From Pseudomonas sp. ok272 (GTDB lineage Bacteria > Pseudomonadota > Gammaproteobacteria > Pseudomonadales > Pseudomonadaceae): DNA of 64,000 nt. The stretch covers positions 124,001 through 188,000 of the forward strand of contig NZ_FOCB01000009.1 in the NCBI RefSeq assembly GCF_900109995.1. Direction: 5' to 3'. Below are positions 1-8,686 of this stretch, in pieces; the stretch's first letter is position 1, and the number at the start of each line of letters is the position of its first letter. Both the position numbers and the translations under genes were made by a program. Under the pieces are notes generated by a model. The model was not told the DNA's origin. It saw only the letters and a list, made by a program, of their open reading frames with translations, and ran no database searches.

Positions 1-522
1 CCCGGTGTAGACACAAAGGCAAAGGGTATCGTTCCAAGACGCTGGTTTTTCTGATGCTTGGCAGTGAAAAAGTGAGGGGACCGCTCTCACACAAAGCTGT
101 TTATTACCTGACTGTGCAGCGGGAGTCACGCCAACTCGTCTCATCTCGTTCCCTCGGTCTCTCTTGCGTTGATTTGGTCGGATGTCGCAGCGTCCTTTCA
201 CATGACACTAGCGGCAGAGTGAGCGATGGCTAGGTTAGGTTTCTTTCCCAAGGGCAAAATGCCTCCAGAGCGCATCGCTAGTTTGGCTGATCGTTTTGCT
301 GTGGATGCCTTCAGTTCAGACATGCCGGTCCATCATTATCGACCACCACCCGAACTCATCTGTTTCACTCAAAGGCTGATGGCAATTTGATGATCAGCCC
401 TCGCCGCTGGCGGGCGGAACCTTACCATATGTGGAGTGTAGGGGCATCTACGTCTAAGGTTGCTGGTCAGTCAGAGTTTCTCCGATGGCCGTTGTCCAAA
501 CTGCAGTCTTCAGGAGTATCTG
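1..522. other. gene-poor region, no recognised gene
   Basis: No recognisable coding sequence. The longest plausible frame is a 54-residue ORF at 226-390 (+), beginning MARLGFFPKGKMPPERIA, without a clear ribosome site or known family. The composition is less GC-rich than the core genome to the right, which fits decayed island DNA next to the glycosyltransferase. Another forward frame over the 3' end of the glycosyltransferase (460-663) looks like a shadow. Confidence 0.5.
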
Positions 523-1503
523 TCAGATACAGTTCAGGCATACAGCGGCAAAAAGGCTGACGTTACCCTGAGCAGTCTGACGGTAAACCCCCGCTTTCTT
601 CATCAAGCGTATTCTTTGAAAAAAAGAGCTTTTACGAGCAGTCTTGAATCTGTCGAGTGTTAATTGGCTATTTTGAGTCAGTTTTTGTTGGAAACTCTCG
701 AGAACTAGCAAGTTTTGATTGCTCCACTCACTGAATCGGCCTGACCACATTTTGCTGATTCGTACCAGTTTGTCGTTAAAACCTGCATTGGCACCTATCA
801 GATTGCCACTATGCTGACGATAATCGAGAGTGGGCAATGGGTCGTAGATAACCTTACCCCCGCAGCCGGTGATGAGAAGGTAAGTCAGCCAATCGTGGGC
901 CACGATTACCGCATCTTCCGGCGTTAGCGCTAGTAAGGCTCGAGCCTGGGTGTTGATCAGCATAGTGTTGGCCCCAGCGATGCTTTGAACCAAGGCGTTG
1001 CAAAAGTGAGGTGGTGCTGAAAATAAGGGGGAAAAGCCCAAAACACGTTTGTCAGCCGATATCAGACGTGTTCTGGAGCAATAGAACGCAGGTGTCCCGG
1101 AGGCAAAATGCAGTTGGGTGATACTTCGCTCCAGCTTGTCTTCGAACCAGATATCGTCCTGATCGCTGAATGCGAAGTAGTCTGCCGTGATGGACTCGTT
1201 TTTGATAAGTGAGAGAAAGTTTTTGGCGAAGCCTTGGCGAGGGCCATTAAAAATGACTAGACGACTCTCTCCTAACGATTGTTGAGCTGATGTAAGGAGG
1301 CCTAAAGTATCGTCATCAGACCCATCATCGGATGCGTAGATAACCCAATTTTTATGTGTCTGTCTGATGATTGATTGCAGTTGTTCGTCTAGAAACTCGG
1401 CGCCATTGTAAGTGCAAAGTAATATCGCGACCTTTACGTTGGCAAGCTCCATAGCGTCTTTGTTACGAAGTGTGCCTAACGTGTGATGTGACTGCGTGTT
1501 CAT
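523..1503 (-). CDS. family 2 glycosyltransferase (rhamnosyltransferase-like)
   Basis: Predicted cytoplasmic GT-A glycosyltransferase of about 326 residues that adds a sugar, perhaps rhamnose, during O-antigen or surface glycan synthesis. The N-terminus carries the GT2 nucleotide-binding start (VAILLCTYNGAEFLDEQL), followed by SDDGSDDDT and the metal-binding region FSDQDDIW. The ATG at 1503 is preferred over an upstream TTG because GAGATTGAGA lies directly before it; MELANVKVA at 1452 is another candidate but has no ribosome site. The gene is less GC-rich than the core and lies beside an IS and wbpM, the usual right boundary of pseudomonad O-antigen islands. The donor and acceptor sugars cannot be read from sequence. 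Confidence 0.85.
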   Translation of the reverse strand: MNTQSHHTLGTLRNKDAMELANVKVAILLCTYNGAEFLDEQLQSIIRQTHKNWVIYASDDGSDDDTLGLLTSAQQSLGESRLVIFNGPRQGFAKNFLSLIKNESITADYFAFSDQDDIWFEDKLERSITQLHFASGTPAFYCSRTRLISADKRVLGFSPLFSAPPHFCNALVQSIAGANTMLINTQARALLALTPEDAVIVAHDWLTYLLITGCGGKVIYDPLPTLDYRQHSGNLIGANAGFNDKLVRISKMWSGRFSEWSNQNLLVLESFQQKLTQNSQLTLDRFKTARKSSFFQRIRLMKKAGVYRQTAQGNVSLFAAVCLNCI

Positions 1504-1776
1504 TCTCAATCTCAAATATTACCGAGTCGGAATACCCAGTAAGGGAACGAAGTGTGTAATTTCCTAGTCTCGACGGAAAACGCAATCAAATCAGAGCTGT
1601 TTTCTGAGTTGCCAAGGCTATCCGTATTGTCTACCTGTCCGTGGAGTCGTAAAAGTCGTATTTTAAAGAGGATGGGTCGAAATGTCTGTCCAGGTACGAT
1701 GCTGGCACCCGTTCGCGTGTCGGTTCGGGCACTGTTGCTGTCTATTGGTCAATCCCCGATTACACAGGGAGGCAAC
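1504..1776. other. intergenic DNA, left flank of the IS
   Basis: No convincing gene. On the plus strand, the frame that would continue into the transposase remnant across the IS encodes YWSIPDYT at about 1743-1766. This resembles the WPVPDYS segment of IS5-type transposases, so the stretch may be an eroded piece of an older transposase. The rest shows no recognisable domain. Confidence 0.4.
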
Positions 1777-2343
1777 CTAGGCACTGTACGAAAAGTAATG
1801 TCGCAAACACCGCATAGCACAAGCTAACGAGACCATCGCTGCACAACTTTTCGCGAGCTTGTCGAAGCGTGTGACGATGCGGCGGTTTTCTTTCAGCCAG
1901 CCGAACATGCGCTCGATGATGTTGCGCTGCCGGTATTTTGGCCGATCAAACAAGCGAGGCAAACCGGGCTTGGGTTTGCGTTTCATGGATCGCAGAGGGA
2001 TTACCGGCTGCATCCGGTAACGGTCACAGTAGCGACGCAGAGCCTCAGCATCGTAGCCTTTGTCGGCCAAAAGCCAGCGACATCGTTTGCGAGGACGACC
2101 GCGCAAACTGGGGATATAGGCTTCATCGAGCAGTGGCTGGGCATACGAGATATCACTGGCTTGTCCGCCCGAAAGTAGAAAACGCAGCGGTATACCGTTG
2201 GCGTCGCAAAGCATATGAATCTTGGTCGTCAGGCCTCCGCGACTGCGGCCTAACGCATGGTCTGCAGGTTCATCAGGCCCCCTTTTTTCCCGGCGCCTGA
2301 TGAAGCTCGGGGTGCGCGTACAGCTGTGGAATCGATCATCCAT
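1777..2343 (-). CDS. IS5-family transposase, second ORF (catalytic part)
   Basis: The frame contains the catalytic core after the frameshift: [34 protein letters not shown] (second Asp) and ERMFGWLKENRRI (Glu), typical of IS427-group IS5 transposases. It is open to the extreme left end of the element. The final TAG is read from the CTAG flanking the IS, so the target site itself supplies the stop. The 188-residue reading from ATG at 2343 overlaps the first ORF and is probably translated mainly as a frameshift fusion. Confidence 0.87.
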   Translation of the reverse strand: MDDRFHSCTRTPSFIRRREKRGPDEPADHALGRSRGGLTTKIHMLCDANGIPLRFLLSGGQASDISYAQPLLDEAYIPSLRGRPRKRCRWLLADKGYDAEALRRYCDRYRMQPVIPLRSMKRKPKPGLPRLFDRPKYRQRNIIERMFGWLKENRRIVTRFDKLAKSCAAMVSLACAMRCLRHYFSYSA

Positions 2344-2630
2344 GTTTCCAGGTCGATCAATCCTTGCTCGTTCAGCTTAATGTGCAGCCGCCTGAGCATC
2401 AGGTCGAACGTTCCTTGGTTACGCCAATCCCGAAACCGTTGGTAGACCGTTGACCACGGCCCGAAGCGCTCGGGCATGTCGCGCCATGCGGCGCCTGAGC
2501 AAAGCACCCAGAGCACGCCATTGAGCATCAAACGATCATCGGCTCTCGGCCGACCATTGCGCCGGGGTTGTTCAAAGAGGTCAGCAACCAGCTCCCAGGC
2601 TGCATCGGGAATTTCGTACCGTTTCACCAT
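2250..2630 (-). CDS. IS5-family transposase, first ORF (N-terminal part)
   Basis: The 126-residue first frame of the IS has the N-terminal DUF4096-type region ([19 protein letters not shown], then [34 protein letters not shown] in two parts) and ends after [10 protein letters not shown], whose Asp is the likely first catalytic residue of the DDE triad. The other catalytic residues are in the second frame, so an active enzyme needs a ribosomal frameshift on the run of A and G around 2276-2288. Both frames look intact. Confidence 0.88.
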   Translation of the reverse strand: MVKRYEIPDAAWELVADLFEQPRRNGRPRADDRLMLNGVLWVLCSGAAWRDMPERFGPWSTVYQRFRDWRNQGTFDLMLRRLHIKLNEQGLIDLETWMIDSTAVRAPRASSGAGKKGGLMNLQTMR

Positions 2631-2716
2631 CGTGGCCTCCTGCCTTCGATGGGCGCGAACTCTACCGAATATCGGTATTCAAGTGCGGTGACGGCGGTTT
2701 CAAAGGATTTCGTACA

Positions 2717-2905
2717 GAACCTAGTTCGACCAGGAACAAAGATGGCAAACGCGACCCTGAAATGCATCAAGCCAAGAAAGGTAACCAGTATCATTTCGGC
2801 GCCAAAGCTCTCATCTGCGCCAAGAACAAGTCGATTTGGTTGACGGCTGAAGGGCTGGAGCGAGGTCAGCAGATAGCCGACCCGTTATTTGGGGTAAGAC
2901 CCTAA
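2717..2905 (+). pseudogene. remnant of an older IS5-type transposase
   Basis: A plus-strand frame without its own start reads [16 protein letters not shown], then [13 protein letters not shown], and stops at about 2903-2905. This matches the highly conserved central block of IS5-type transposases ([32 protein letters not shown], from memory). Homology fades after [10 protein letters not shown]. The fragment starts directly at the right CTAG of the intact IS, so that insertion, or an earlier deletion, removed the 5' part. It is on the opposite strand to the intact transposase and from a different IS5 branch. Confidence 0.7.
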
Positions 2906-3174
2906 GTGGAGCACGTATCCGAGTCGGATACCTGATTTCATACCACGGCCATAGGATAAGTGGGGTTTGTGGATCGCATACATAGATTCTAGCCATACCT
3001 GTTTGCTCGTCTGCAGGGGCGTGGTGACTATGCGAGAAAAGCCATGGCTCCTCTTCTAGACCAGGGTCGGGGTACGAGGGTATAAACACCCATATCAAAA
3101 AATCAGGTTCGCGTTCTCCTTGCAGTACAATTACCGCAGATTCAAGATGGATCAAACCAATCCGGTTGAGGTGT
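2906..3174. other. intergenic region before wbpM
   Basis: No coding sequence is supported. A -10-like TACAAT lies at about 3126-3131 without a convincing -35. The wbpM ribosome site GAGG lies at 3168-3171. Confidence 0.4.
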
Positions 3175-5169
3175 ATGGATAAAACTCGTGTTTTCTTGCT
3201 AGGGTTGCCTCGCAGACAAAAAAGGCTGATTCAGGTTCTGACTGATGTCCTTCTGGTTTGGATCTCCCTCTGGCTAGCCTTCATCGTCCGCCTCGGCATC
3301 GACGATATGTACAACCCTGTCAGGATCCATTTCTGGCTGTTCATCTGCGCCCCGATCATCGCCATTCCTCTCTTCATCCGCTTCGGCATGTACCGGGCCG
3401 TCATGCGTTACTTCGGCAATGACGCGCTCATCGCCATCGTCAAGGCGGTGAGTCTTTCGTCGTTGCTGCTGGCAGTGGTGGTCTACTGGTACAGCAATCA
3501 TCAAGCTGTCGTGCCGCGCTCCATCATCTTCAACTACTGGTGGCTAAGCCTGGTCATCATTGGCGGCCTGCGCCTGTGCATGCGCCAGTACTTCCTCGGT
3601 GACTGGTTCAATGCTGCGCAGCATGTGCCGTTCACCAACCGCGACGATGGCTTGACCAAGGTTGCGATTTACGGGGCGGGTGTCGCGGGTAATCAGCTTG
3701 TCGCCGCGCTGCGCATGGGGCGGGTGATGCGCCCTGTGGCTTTTATCGATGACGACGCAAGCATTGCGGAACGCTCGATCGCAGGTTTACAGGTCTACCA
3801 GCCCCAGCATATTCAACAAATGATCGATGTCACCGGTGCGCAGGAGATTCTGCTGGCGCTGCCATCGTCCACTCGGGCACGGCGTAGGGAGATTCTCAAT
3901 CTGCTGGAGGCGTTTCCTCTTCACGTGCGCAGTGTGCCTAATTTCACTGATCTGGCCAGTGGGCGGGTCAAGGTCGAGGATATCCAGGAAGTGGATATCG
4001 CGGACTTGCTGGGAAGGGATTCGGTTCCGGCACAGCCTGATCTGTTGGCCCGCTGTATCAAGGGTAAGACCGTGATGGTGACTGGCGCCGGTGGCTCAAT
4101 TGGCGCGGAGCTGTGTCGGCAGATTTTCTCCATCGGGCCGGCCACGCTTCTGCTGTTCGAGCACAGTGAGTTCAACCTCTACAGCATTTTGTCCGAGCTT
4201 GAAAAGCGCGGTACGCGTGAGTCTTCGCCTGTTCGGTTGCTGCCTATCCTGGGATCGATTCGCCATCCCCACAAGCTGTTGGATGTGATGAAAACCTGGA
4301 GTGTGGATACGGTCTATCACGCCGCAGCGTACAAACATGTCCCGATGGTCGAGCACAACATCGCTGAAGGCGTGTTGAACAATGTGATGGGAACGCTCAA
4401 CACGGCACAGGCTGCGTTGCAGGCGGGTGTGGCTAACTTTGTGCTGATCTCTACCGATAAAGCGGTGCGACCGACCAACGTGATGGGCAGCACCAAGCGT
4501 TTGGCGGAGTTGACGTTGCAGGCGTTGAGTCGGGAGATGGCCCCCGTTCTGTTTGGTGAGAAGGGAAATGTATCGCGCGTCAACAAGACTCGATTCACCA
4601 TGGTGCGCTTTGGCAATGTGCTGGGCTCGTCGGGTTCGGTGATCCCGCTGTTCCATGGCCAAATCAAGTCAGGCGGACCGCTCACCGTCACTCATCCGAA
4701 GATCACGCGTTACTTCATGACCATCCCGGAAGCGGCCCAATTGGTCATCCAGGCCGGTTCAATGGGGCAGGGCGGTGATGTGTTCGTGCTGGACATGGGC
4801 GAACCGGTGAGGATTGCCGAGCTGGCGGAAAAGATGATTCATCTGTCCGGCCTGAGCGTACGCTCGGAAAAGAATCCCAATGGTGAAATTGCGATTGAAT
4901 TTACGGGGCTGCGTCCGGGCGAAAAGCTGTATGAGGAGTTGCTGATCGGTGACAACGTTGCGGCCACCCAGCATCCTATGATCATGACGGCAAACGAAGA
5001 CCATCTGGCGTGGGAGGTGCTCAAGGAGAAGTTGAGCGAGCTTCTTAGCGCTGTCGAGCGCGATGACTACCCCCGCGTGCGCCAACTTTTGCGCGAAACG
5101 GTCAGCGGGTATACCCCCGATAGTGAAATCGTCGACTGGATCTACCAGCAGCGTCGTCTCGAGCCCTGA
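3175..5169 (+). CDS. wbpM: WbpM-like UDP-GlcNAc 4,6-dehydratase (membrane-bound)
   Basis: Inner-membrane nucleotide-sugar 4,6-dehydratase of 664 residues that supplies UDP-linked 6-deoxy precursors (FucNAc/QuiNAc type) for O-antigen. About four hydrophobic segments occupy residues 1-130, followed by a CoA-binding-like Rossmann region with YGAGVAGNQL, then the catalytic SDR domain with the NAD motif TGAGGSIGAE near residue 302. The catalytic segment reads NVMGSTKR, with Met437 in the usual Tyr place and Lys441, the SMK arrangement typical of WbpM. ATG 3175 follows GAGG; an upstream TTG at 3166 is less likely. It borders the O-antigen island on the right. Confidence 0.95.
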   Translation: MDKTRVFLLGLPRRQKRLIQVLTDVLLVWISLWLAFIVRLGIDDMYNPVRIHFWLFICAPIIAIPLFIRFGMYRAVMRYFGNDALIAIVKAVSLSSLLLAVVVYWYSNHQAVVPRSIIFNYWWLSLVIIGGLRLCMRQYFLGDWFNAAQHVPFTNRDDGLTKVAIYGAGVAGNQLVAALRMGRVMRPVAFIDDDASIAERSIAGLQVYQPQHIQQMIDVTGAQEILLALPSSTRARRREILNLLEAFPLHVRSVPNFTDLASGRVKVEDIQEVDIADLLGRDSVPAQPDLLARCIKGKTVMVTGAGGSIGAELCRQIFSIGPATLLLFEHSEFNLYSILSELEKRGTRESSPVRLLPILGSIRHPHKLLDVMKTWSVDTVYHAAAYKHVPMVEHNIAEGVLNNVMGTLNTAQAALQAGVANFVLISTDKAVRPTNVMGSTKRLAELTLQALSREMAPVLFGEKGNVSRVNKTRFTMVRFGNVLGSSGSVIPLFHGQIKSGGPLTVTHPKITRYFMTIPEAAQLVIQAGSMGQGGDVFVLDMGEPVRIAELAEKMIHLSGLSVRSEKNPNGEIAIEFTGLRPGEKLYEELLIGDNVAATQHPMIMTANEDHLAWEVLKEKLSELLSAVERDDYPRVRQLLRETVSGYTPDSEIVDWIYQQRRLEP

Positions 5170-5170
5170 C

Positions 5171-5226
5171 TGTTACATACCCTGTAACGGACACATTTTT
5201 GACAGAATCACCCCATGACCTAGGTT
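5171..5226 (+). promoter_or_regulatory. inverted repeat and possible promoter before the ComEA-like gene
   Basis: GTTACA-TACCC-TGTAAC forms an inverted repeat at about 5172-5188 just after wbpM. A perfect -35 TTGACA lies at 5199-5204, with a weak -10 TAGGTT about 16 bases on. The repeat could be a weak terminator or an operator. Confidence 0.35.
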
Positions 5227-5283
5227 TGGAAGGCAACTTCGGAAAAGTTGCTTCTCCCAAATCAATGTCATGGAGTGTCATTT

Positions 5284-5619
5284 ATGCGTACAGGCTACTT
5301 CTATTCTCTGGTTTTTGCTCTGATGACCAGCGCTTCAATTGCCGCTTTTGCAGAGCCGGCGGCCAAGCTTGAAACGAGTGCAATGCCACTGGCGGTGCAG
5401 GCGTCGGCGCCGGTTGAATCTGCCAGGATCAATTTGAACGGAGCGGACTCTGTCACGTTGCAGCGCGGACTCTCTGGAGTTGGAGAGGCTAAAGCCAAGG
5501 CGATTGTTGCGTACCGTGATAGTAATGGGCCATTTTCGTCGGTAGATGAGTTGCTGGAGGTCAAAGGCATCGGCAAGGCGATTCTGGACAAGAACCGCGA
5601 CAAACTCGAAGTGAACTGA
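5284..5619 (+). CDS. ComEA-like helix-hairpin-helix protein, exported
   Basis: A 111-residue protein with an N-terminal signal peptide (MRTGYFYSLVFALMTSASIAAFA) and a C-terminal pair of helix-hairpin-helix motifs: INLNGADSVTLQRGLSGVGEAKAKAIVAYR, given in parts, and SVDELLEVKGIGKAILD. ComEA-family proteins bind DNA in the periplasm during uptake; a natural competence role here is not established. ATG 5284 was chosen because the hydrophobic leader starts there; an upstream in-frame start at 5248 has no matching leader. It lies between wbpM and a terminator, a common arrangement in this genus. Confidence 0.87.
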   Translation: MRTGYFYSLVFALMTSASIAAFAEPAAKLETSAMPLAVQASAPVESARINLNGADSVTLQRGLSGVGEAKAKAIVAYRDSNGPFSSVDELLEVKGIGKAILDKNRDKLEVN

Positions 5620-5642
5620 GGATGTAGAAGCATAGGCGCCAG

Positions 5643-5669
5643 AGGCCGGTCATTGACCGGCCTTTTTGT
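5643..5669 (+). terminator. rho-independent terminator
   Basis: AGGCCGGTCATTGACCGGCC forms a GC-rich hairpin followed by TTTTTG, directly after the ComEA-like gene and before the convergent TetR gene. Confidence 0.88.
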
Positions 5670-5698
5670 TGGTGCGCCAGGCGCGTCGCGGCTTCGCG

Positions 5699-6262
5699 CT
5701 ACTCGTCCTGACCCCGGCGTTTCAGGTGTTCACGTGTGACATCGAGAATCCGCTGAGCTAGCTCTGCGTTCTCGACACTGCGCGACAGCAGCAGCGCGCC
5801 GACCAGGGTCGACATGATGACGATACTTTCATCAGCGGCGTTTTCGTTGTTGAGCGATTGTTTTATCTGTTCGAGCCGGGCATTGAGCACCGCATCGGTC
5901 GTCGAGCTGGCTTGGCCACGCAATCCCATTTCCGAGGACATGGTCGGTAGCGGGCAGCCTTCATGGGGCGAGGTCTTGTGCCACTCTGACAGATAGCTGT
6001 CGATGAATGCATCCAGGGGGCGCGCTTGCGCGAACAGCTGCGCGCAAAGGCCGTCCAGCTCGCTGCCAGCCGCTTGCAGGGCCTTTTCTACTAGTTCGTC
6101 CTTGGACTTGAAGTGCGAGTAAAAGCCGCCATGGGTCAGGCCGAGCGCATTCATCAGGGGCTGTAGGCCGGTGGCGCCGATGCCGTCGCGACGAAAGCGC
6201 GCTGAGGCTTCGTTGATGATGCGCTGATGGGTCTGGGCTTTGTGGTCCTGTGAGTAGCGCAT
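5699..6262 (-). CDS. TetR/AcrR family transcriptional regulator
   Basis: A 187-residue repressor-type protein. The N-terminal helix-turn-helix reads IINEASARFRRDGIGATGLQ, then LMNALGLTHGGFYSHFKSK (recognition helix with the family's GGFYxHFxSKxEL), followed by an all-helical ligand domain with CPLPTMSSEM. Start MRYSQDHKA at 6262 follows GGAGATCTTCAG; a longer frame from 6298 lacks support. The ligand is unknown. Its divergent neighbour would be the kdp side, but the DUF2897 gene on the same strand lies between, so a kdp link is not implied. Confidence 0.87.
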   Translation of the reverse strand: MRYSQDHKAQTHQRIINEASARFRRDGIGATGLQPLMNALGLTHGGFYSHFKSKDELVEKALQAAGSELDGLCAQLFAQARPLDAFIDSYLSEWHKTSPHEGCPLPTMSSEMGLRGQASSTTDAVLNARLEQIKQSLNNENAADESIVIMSTLVGALLLSRSVENAELAQRILDVTREHLKRRGQDE

Positions 6263-6416
6263 CTGAAGATCTCCACGACGATGCGCCATATTAACCACGG
6301 ATCATGGAATGGTGACTGTACTTCTACTTCTAAAAAGCATGCAGATGCGTCCAACTTAGCTGTACTTCACGGAAACAGCTGGCACGTGCAGTGAAAACTC
6401 ATGGATTAATGGACGA

Positions 6417-6584
6417 TCAACGATCCTTTGCGTCCTTGGCATCCATTTCCGCGTTGCGTTCGGCCACGCGCCTGCGCTGTTCGTCGGTCAACTCGACCTT
6501 GTTCGCGGTATCGCGCAGCATCATCAGTCCACCGACAATCGATCCGATGGCTACGATCAGAATCATCCAGGCATACCAAGGCAT
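6417..6584 (-). CDS. DUF2897 family small membrane protein
   Basis: A 55-residue protein with one transmembrane segment (WYAWMILIVAIGSIVGGLMM) and a charged C-terminal tail with ELTDEQRRRVAERNAEMDAKD, matching the DUF2897 pattern of gammaproteobacteria. The start at 6584 follows GAGGAGAGCCCT; the upstream in-frame residues lack a ribosome site. No function is known for the family. Confidence 0.8.
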   Translation of the reverse strand: MPWYAWMILIVAIGSIVGGLMMLRDTANKVELTDEQRRRVAERNAEMDAKDAKDR

Positions 6585-6751
6585 AGGGCTCTCCTCAAGT
6601 GCAGGGGCGCGTGCGAAGGATTTCGCGCGAGCGCCGTGCTTATCCACGTATGAGTCGTTGCCTTTCTCATGGGTTTCATTCTAGGCCTGTTCTGCTGCAA
6701 TCACCTCACCCAAGCGCTCATCTGCCTCGATACGCAGGCCCGTAACCCCGA

Positions 6752-6781
6752 CGTAAAGCCACTCTTTACGCTTTCTTTATG
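6752..6781 (+). promoter_or_regulatory. probable KdpE binding site upstream of kdpF
   Basis: CGTAAAG-CCACT-CTTTACG is an inverted repeat at 6752-6770, and TTTACG-CTTTC-TTTATG repeats in direct orientation at about 6765-6781. The direct arrangement and following CCGCG resemble, from memory, the E. coli KdpE box (TTTATA-CTTT-TTTACA then CCCCG). It lies about 90 bases before kdpF. The wider interval 6585-6871 has no other gene. Confidence 0.55.
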
Positions 6782-6871
6782 CCGCGAGCGCCCTCTGGGT
6801 CTCGTTCCTTTACAGCCTGGCTGCGGACAATGGCTCCACACGCGGCAGTCGCCGTACGACGGAGAAATTCC

Positions 6872-6961
6872 ATGAGCGTTCTGGACGGGGTGTCCCTGCT
6901 ATTGGCGGTGGGACTGTTCATTTATCTATTGGTCGCGCTATTGCGCGCGGATCAGAACTAG
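6872..6961 (+). CDS. kdpF: KdpF, small subunit of the K+-transporting ATPase
   Basis: A 29-residue hydrophobic peptide starting MSVLDGVSLLLAVGLFIYLL and ending LLRADQN, with one transmembrane helix. KdpF stabilises the KdpABC complex in the inner membrane. ATG 6872 lies 6-7 bases after GGAGAAATTC, and the stop is 8 bases before kdpA with AGGAG between them, so the two are translationally adjacent. The size matches the 29-30 residues of the family. Confidence 0.92.
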   Translation: MSVLDGVSLLLAVGLFIYLLVALLRADQN

Positions 6962-6969
6962 GAGCGGCT

Positions 6970-8664
6970 ATGCACAGTTATGACTATTGGCTGATCATCG
7001 CCTTCTTTGCCGTGGTGCTGATTCCGGCACCGTTCCTGGGCAAGTTCTACTACAAGGTGATGGAGGGCCAGCGCACCTGGCTAACACCGATCCTCGGGCC
7101 AGTGGAGCGCGGCTGTTATCGCGTGGCTGGGGTCGACCCGCAGAGTGAACAGACGTGGCAGAAGTACACCTTGGCCTTGCTTGCGTTCAACTTCGCGGGC
7201 TTTTTGCTGTTGTTCAGCATCCTGCTGTTCCAGAACTACTTGCCCCTCAACCCGCAGAATCTGCCGGGCCAGGAGTGGACGCAGGCGTTCAACACCGCCG
7301 TCAGCTTCATGACCAATACCAACTGGCAGTCCTACAGCGGTGAAGCGACCCTGAGCTACTTGAGCCAGATGGTCGGCCTGACCGTGCAGAACTTCGTCAG
7401 CGCCGCCACCGGCCTGGCTGTGCTGGTTGCCTTGTGCCGGGGCATTGGCCGTAAGTCGACCAAGACCCTGGGCAATTTCTGGGTCGACATGACCCGCGCC
7501 ACCCTCTACGGCTTGTTGCCGCTGTGCCTACTGCTGGCACTGTTTCTGGTGTGGCAGGGCGTGCCACAAACCTTCGCGCAGTATGTCAGCGCGCTGACCC
7601 TGCAGGGCGTTGACCAGGTCATCCCACTGGGCCCGGCCGCCAGCCAGATTGCGATCAAGCAGTTGGGCACCAACGGAGGTGGTTTCTTCGGCGTCAACTC
7701 GGCGCACCCGTTCGAGAACCCGACCGCCTGGAGCAACCTGTTCGAAGTCACTTCGATCATCCTGATCCCGGTCGCCCTGGTGTTCACCTTCGGTCACTAC
7801 GTCAAGGACCTGCGCCAGAGCCGGGCAATCATCGCCTGCATGCTTGCGTTGTTCTTGATTGGTGGTGCGCTATCGCTGTGGGCGGAGTACCAGCCGAACC
7901 CCACCCTGAACAACGTTGCTGTTGAACAGACGGCCCCGCTGGAAGGCAAGGAATCGCGCTTTGGCACTACCGCCACCGTACTCTGGTCGGTGACCACCAC
8001 GGCGGCGTCCAACGGTTCGGTCAATGGCATGCATGACAGCCTCAACCCGCTCAGTGGCATGGTGGCGTTGATCAACATGATGGTCGGCGAGGTGATCTTC
8101 GGCGGTGTCGGTGCCGGTCTCTACGGGATGCTGCTCAACGTATTGATCGCCGTATTCCTCGCGGGCCTGATGATCGGTCGCACGCCGGAATACCTGGGCA
8201 AGAAGTTGCAGGCCAAGGAAGTCCAATTGTTGGTCGTCACCTTGCTGGTGATGCCGGTCGGCGTGCTGGTACTGGGCGCGCTTGCGACCAGCCTGCCAGG
8301 CCCCGCCGCCACGATCACGAACCCCGGGCCTCATGGTTTCAGTCAGTTGCTGTATGCCTACACCTCAGCCAGCGCCAACAACGGCTCGGCCTTTGCCGGC
8401 CTGGGCGCGAACACACCTTTCCACAACCTGATGCTGGGCTTGGGCATGTTGATTGGCCGCTTCGGTTACATCCTCCCGGTACTGGCCCTGGCCGGCAGCC
8501 TGGCGATGAAGAAGAGCGCGCCAACTGGCCAGAATAGTTTCCCGACCCATGGCCCGCTGTTCGTCACCCTGCTGACCGTGACCATCTTGCTGGTGGGCGG
8601 CCTGACCTTCCTGCCGTCCCTGGCGCTGGGGCCTATTGCCGAACACTTGAGCCTGGGCTTCTGA
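6970..8664 (+). CDS. kdpA: K+-transporting ATPase subunit A (KdpA)
   Basis: The K+-binding and translocating subunit of the high-affinity Kdp pump, 564 residues with about ten membrane helices. Filter-like segments typical of the family are visible, including [45 protein letters not shown] and [14 protein letters not shown] 6970 follows AGGAGCGGCT. Length agrees with the family (about 557-565). It sits second in kdpFABC. Confidence 0.98.
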   Translation: MHSYDYWLIIAFFAVVLIPAPFLGKFYYKVMEGQRTWLTPILGPVERGCYRVAGVDPQSEQTWQKYTLALLAFNFAGFLLLFSILLFQNYLPLNPQNLPGQEWTQAFNTAVSFMTNTNWQSYSGEATLSYLSQMVGLTVQNFVSAATGLAVLVALCRGIGRKSTKTLGNFWVDMTRATLYGLLPLCLLLALFLVWQGVPQTFAQYVSALTLQGVDQVIPLGPAASQIAIKQLGTNGGGFFGVNSAHPFENPTAWSNLFEVTSIILIPVALVFTFGHYVKDLRQSRAIIACMLALFLIGGALSLWAEYQPNPTLNNVAVEQTAPLEGKESRFGTTATVLWSVTTTAASNGSVNGMHDSLNPLSGMVALINMMVGEVIFGGVGAGLYGMLLNVLIAVFLAGLMIGRTPEYLGKKLQAKEVQLLVVTLLVMPVGVLVLGALATSLPGPAATITNPGPHGFSQLLYAYTSASANNGSAFAGLGANTPFHNLMLGLGMLIGRFGYILPVLALAGSLAMKKSAPTGQNSFPTHGPLFVTLLTVTILLVGGLTFLPSLALGPIAEHLSLGF

Positions 8665-8686
8665 GCCTCGTTTTAGGAGCTGGATA

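Larger units (their letters stand above)
1777..2724 (-). mobile_element. IS5-family insertion sequence (IS427-like, two-ORF), flanked by CTAG
   Basis: The body spans about 1781-2720 (940 bp). The ends are imperfect inverted repeats, GCACTGTACGAAA on the left and GTTCTGTACGAAA when the right end is read on the minus strand (11 of 13 match). CTAG occurs at both outer edges (1777-1780 and 2721-2724), which fits a YTAR-type target duplication of the IS5 family. Two overlapping reading frames encode a split DDE transposase joined through an A6G5 slippery run near 2276-2288. Removing the element and one CTAG restores a frame into the transposase remnant on the right, so the IS probably landed in an older IS copy. 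Confidence 0.85.

Noticed and set aside
460..663. A 67-codon plus-strand frame over the 3' end of the glycosyltransferase
   Set aside because: No ribosome site or similarity; antisense to a recognised family.
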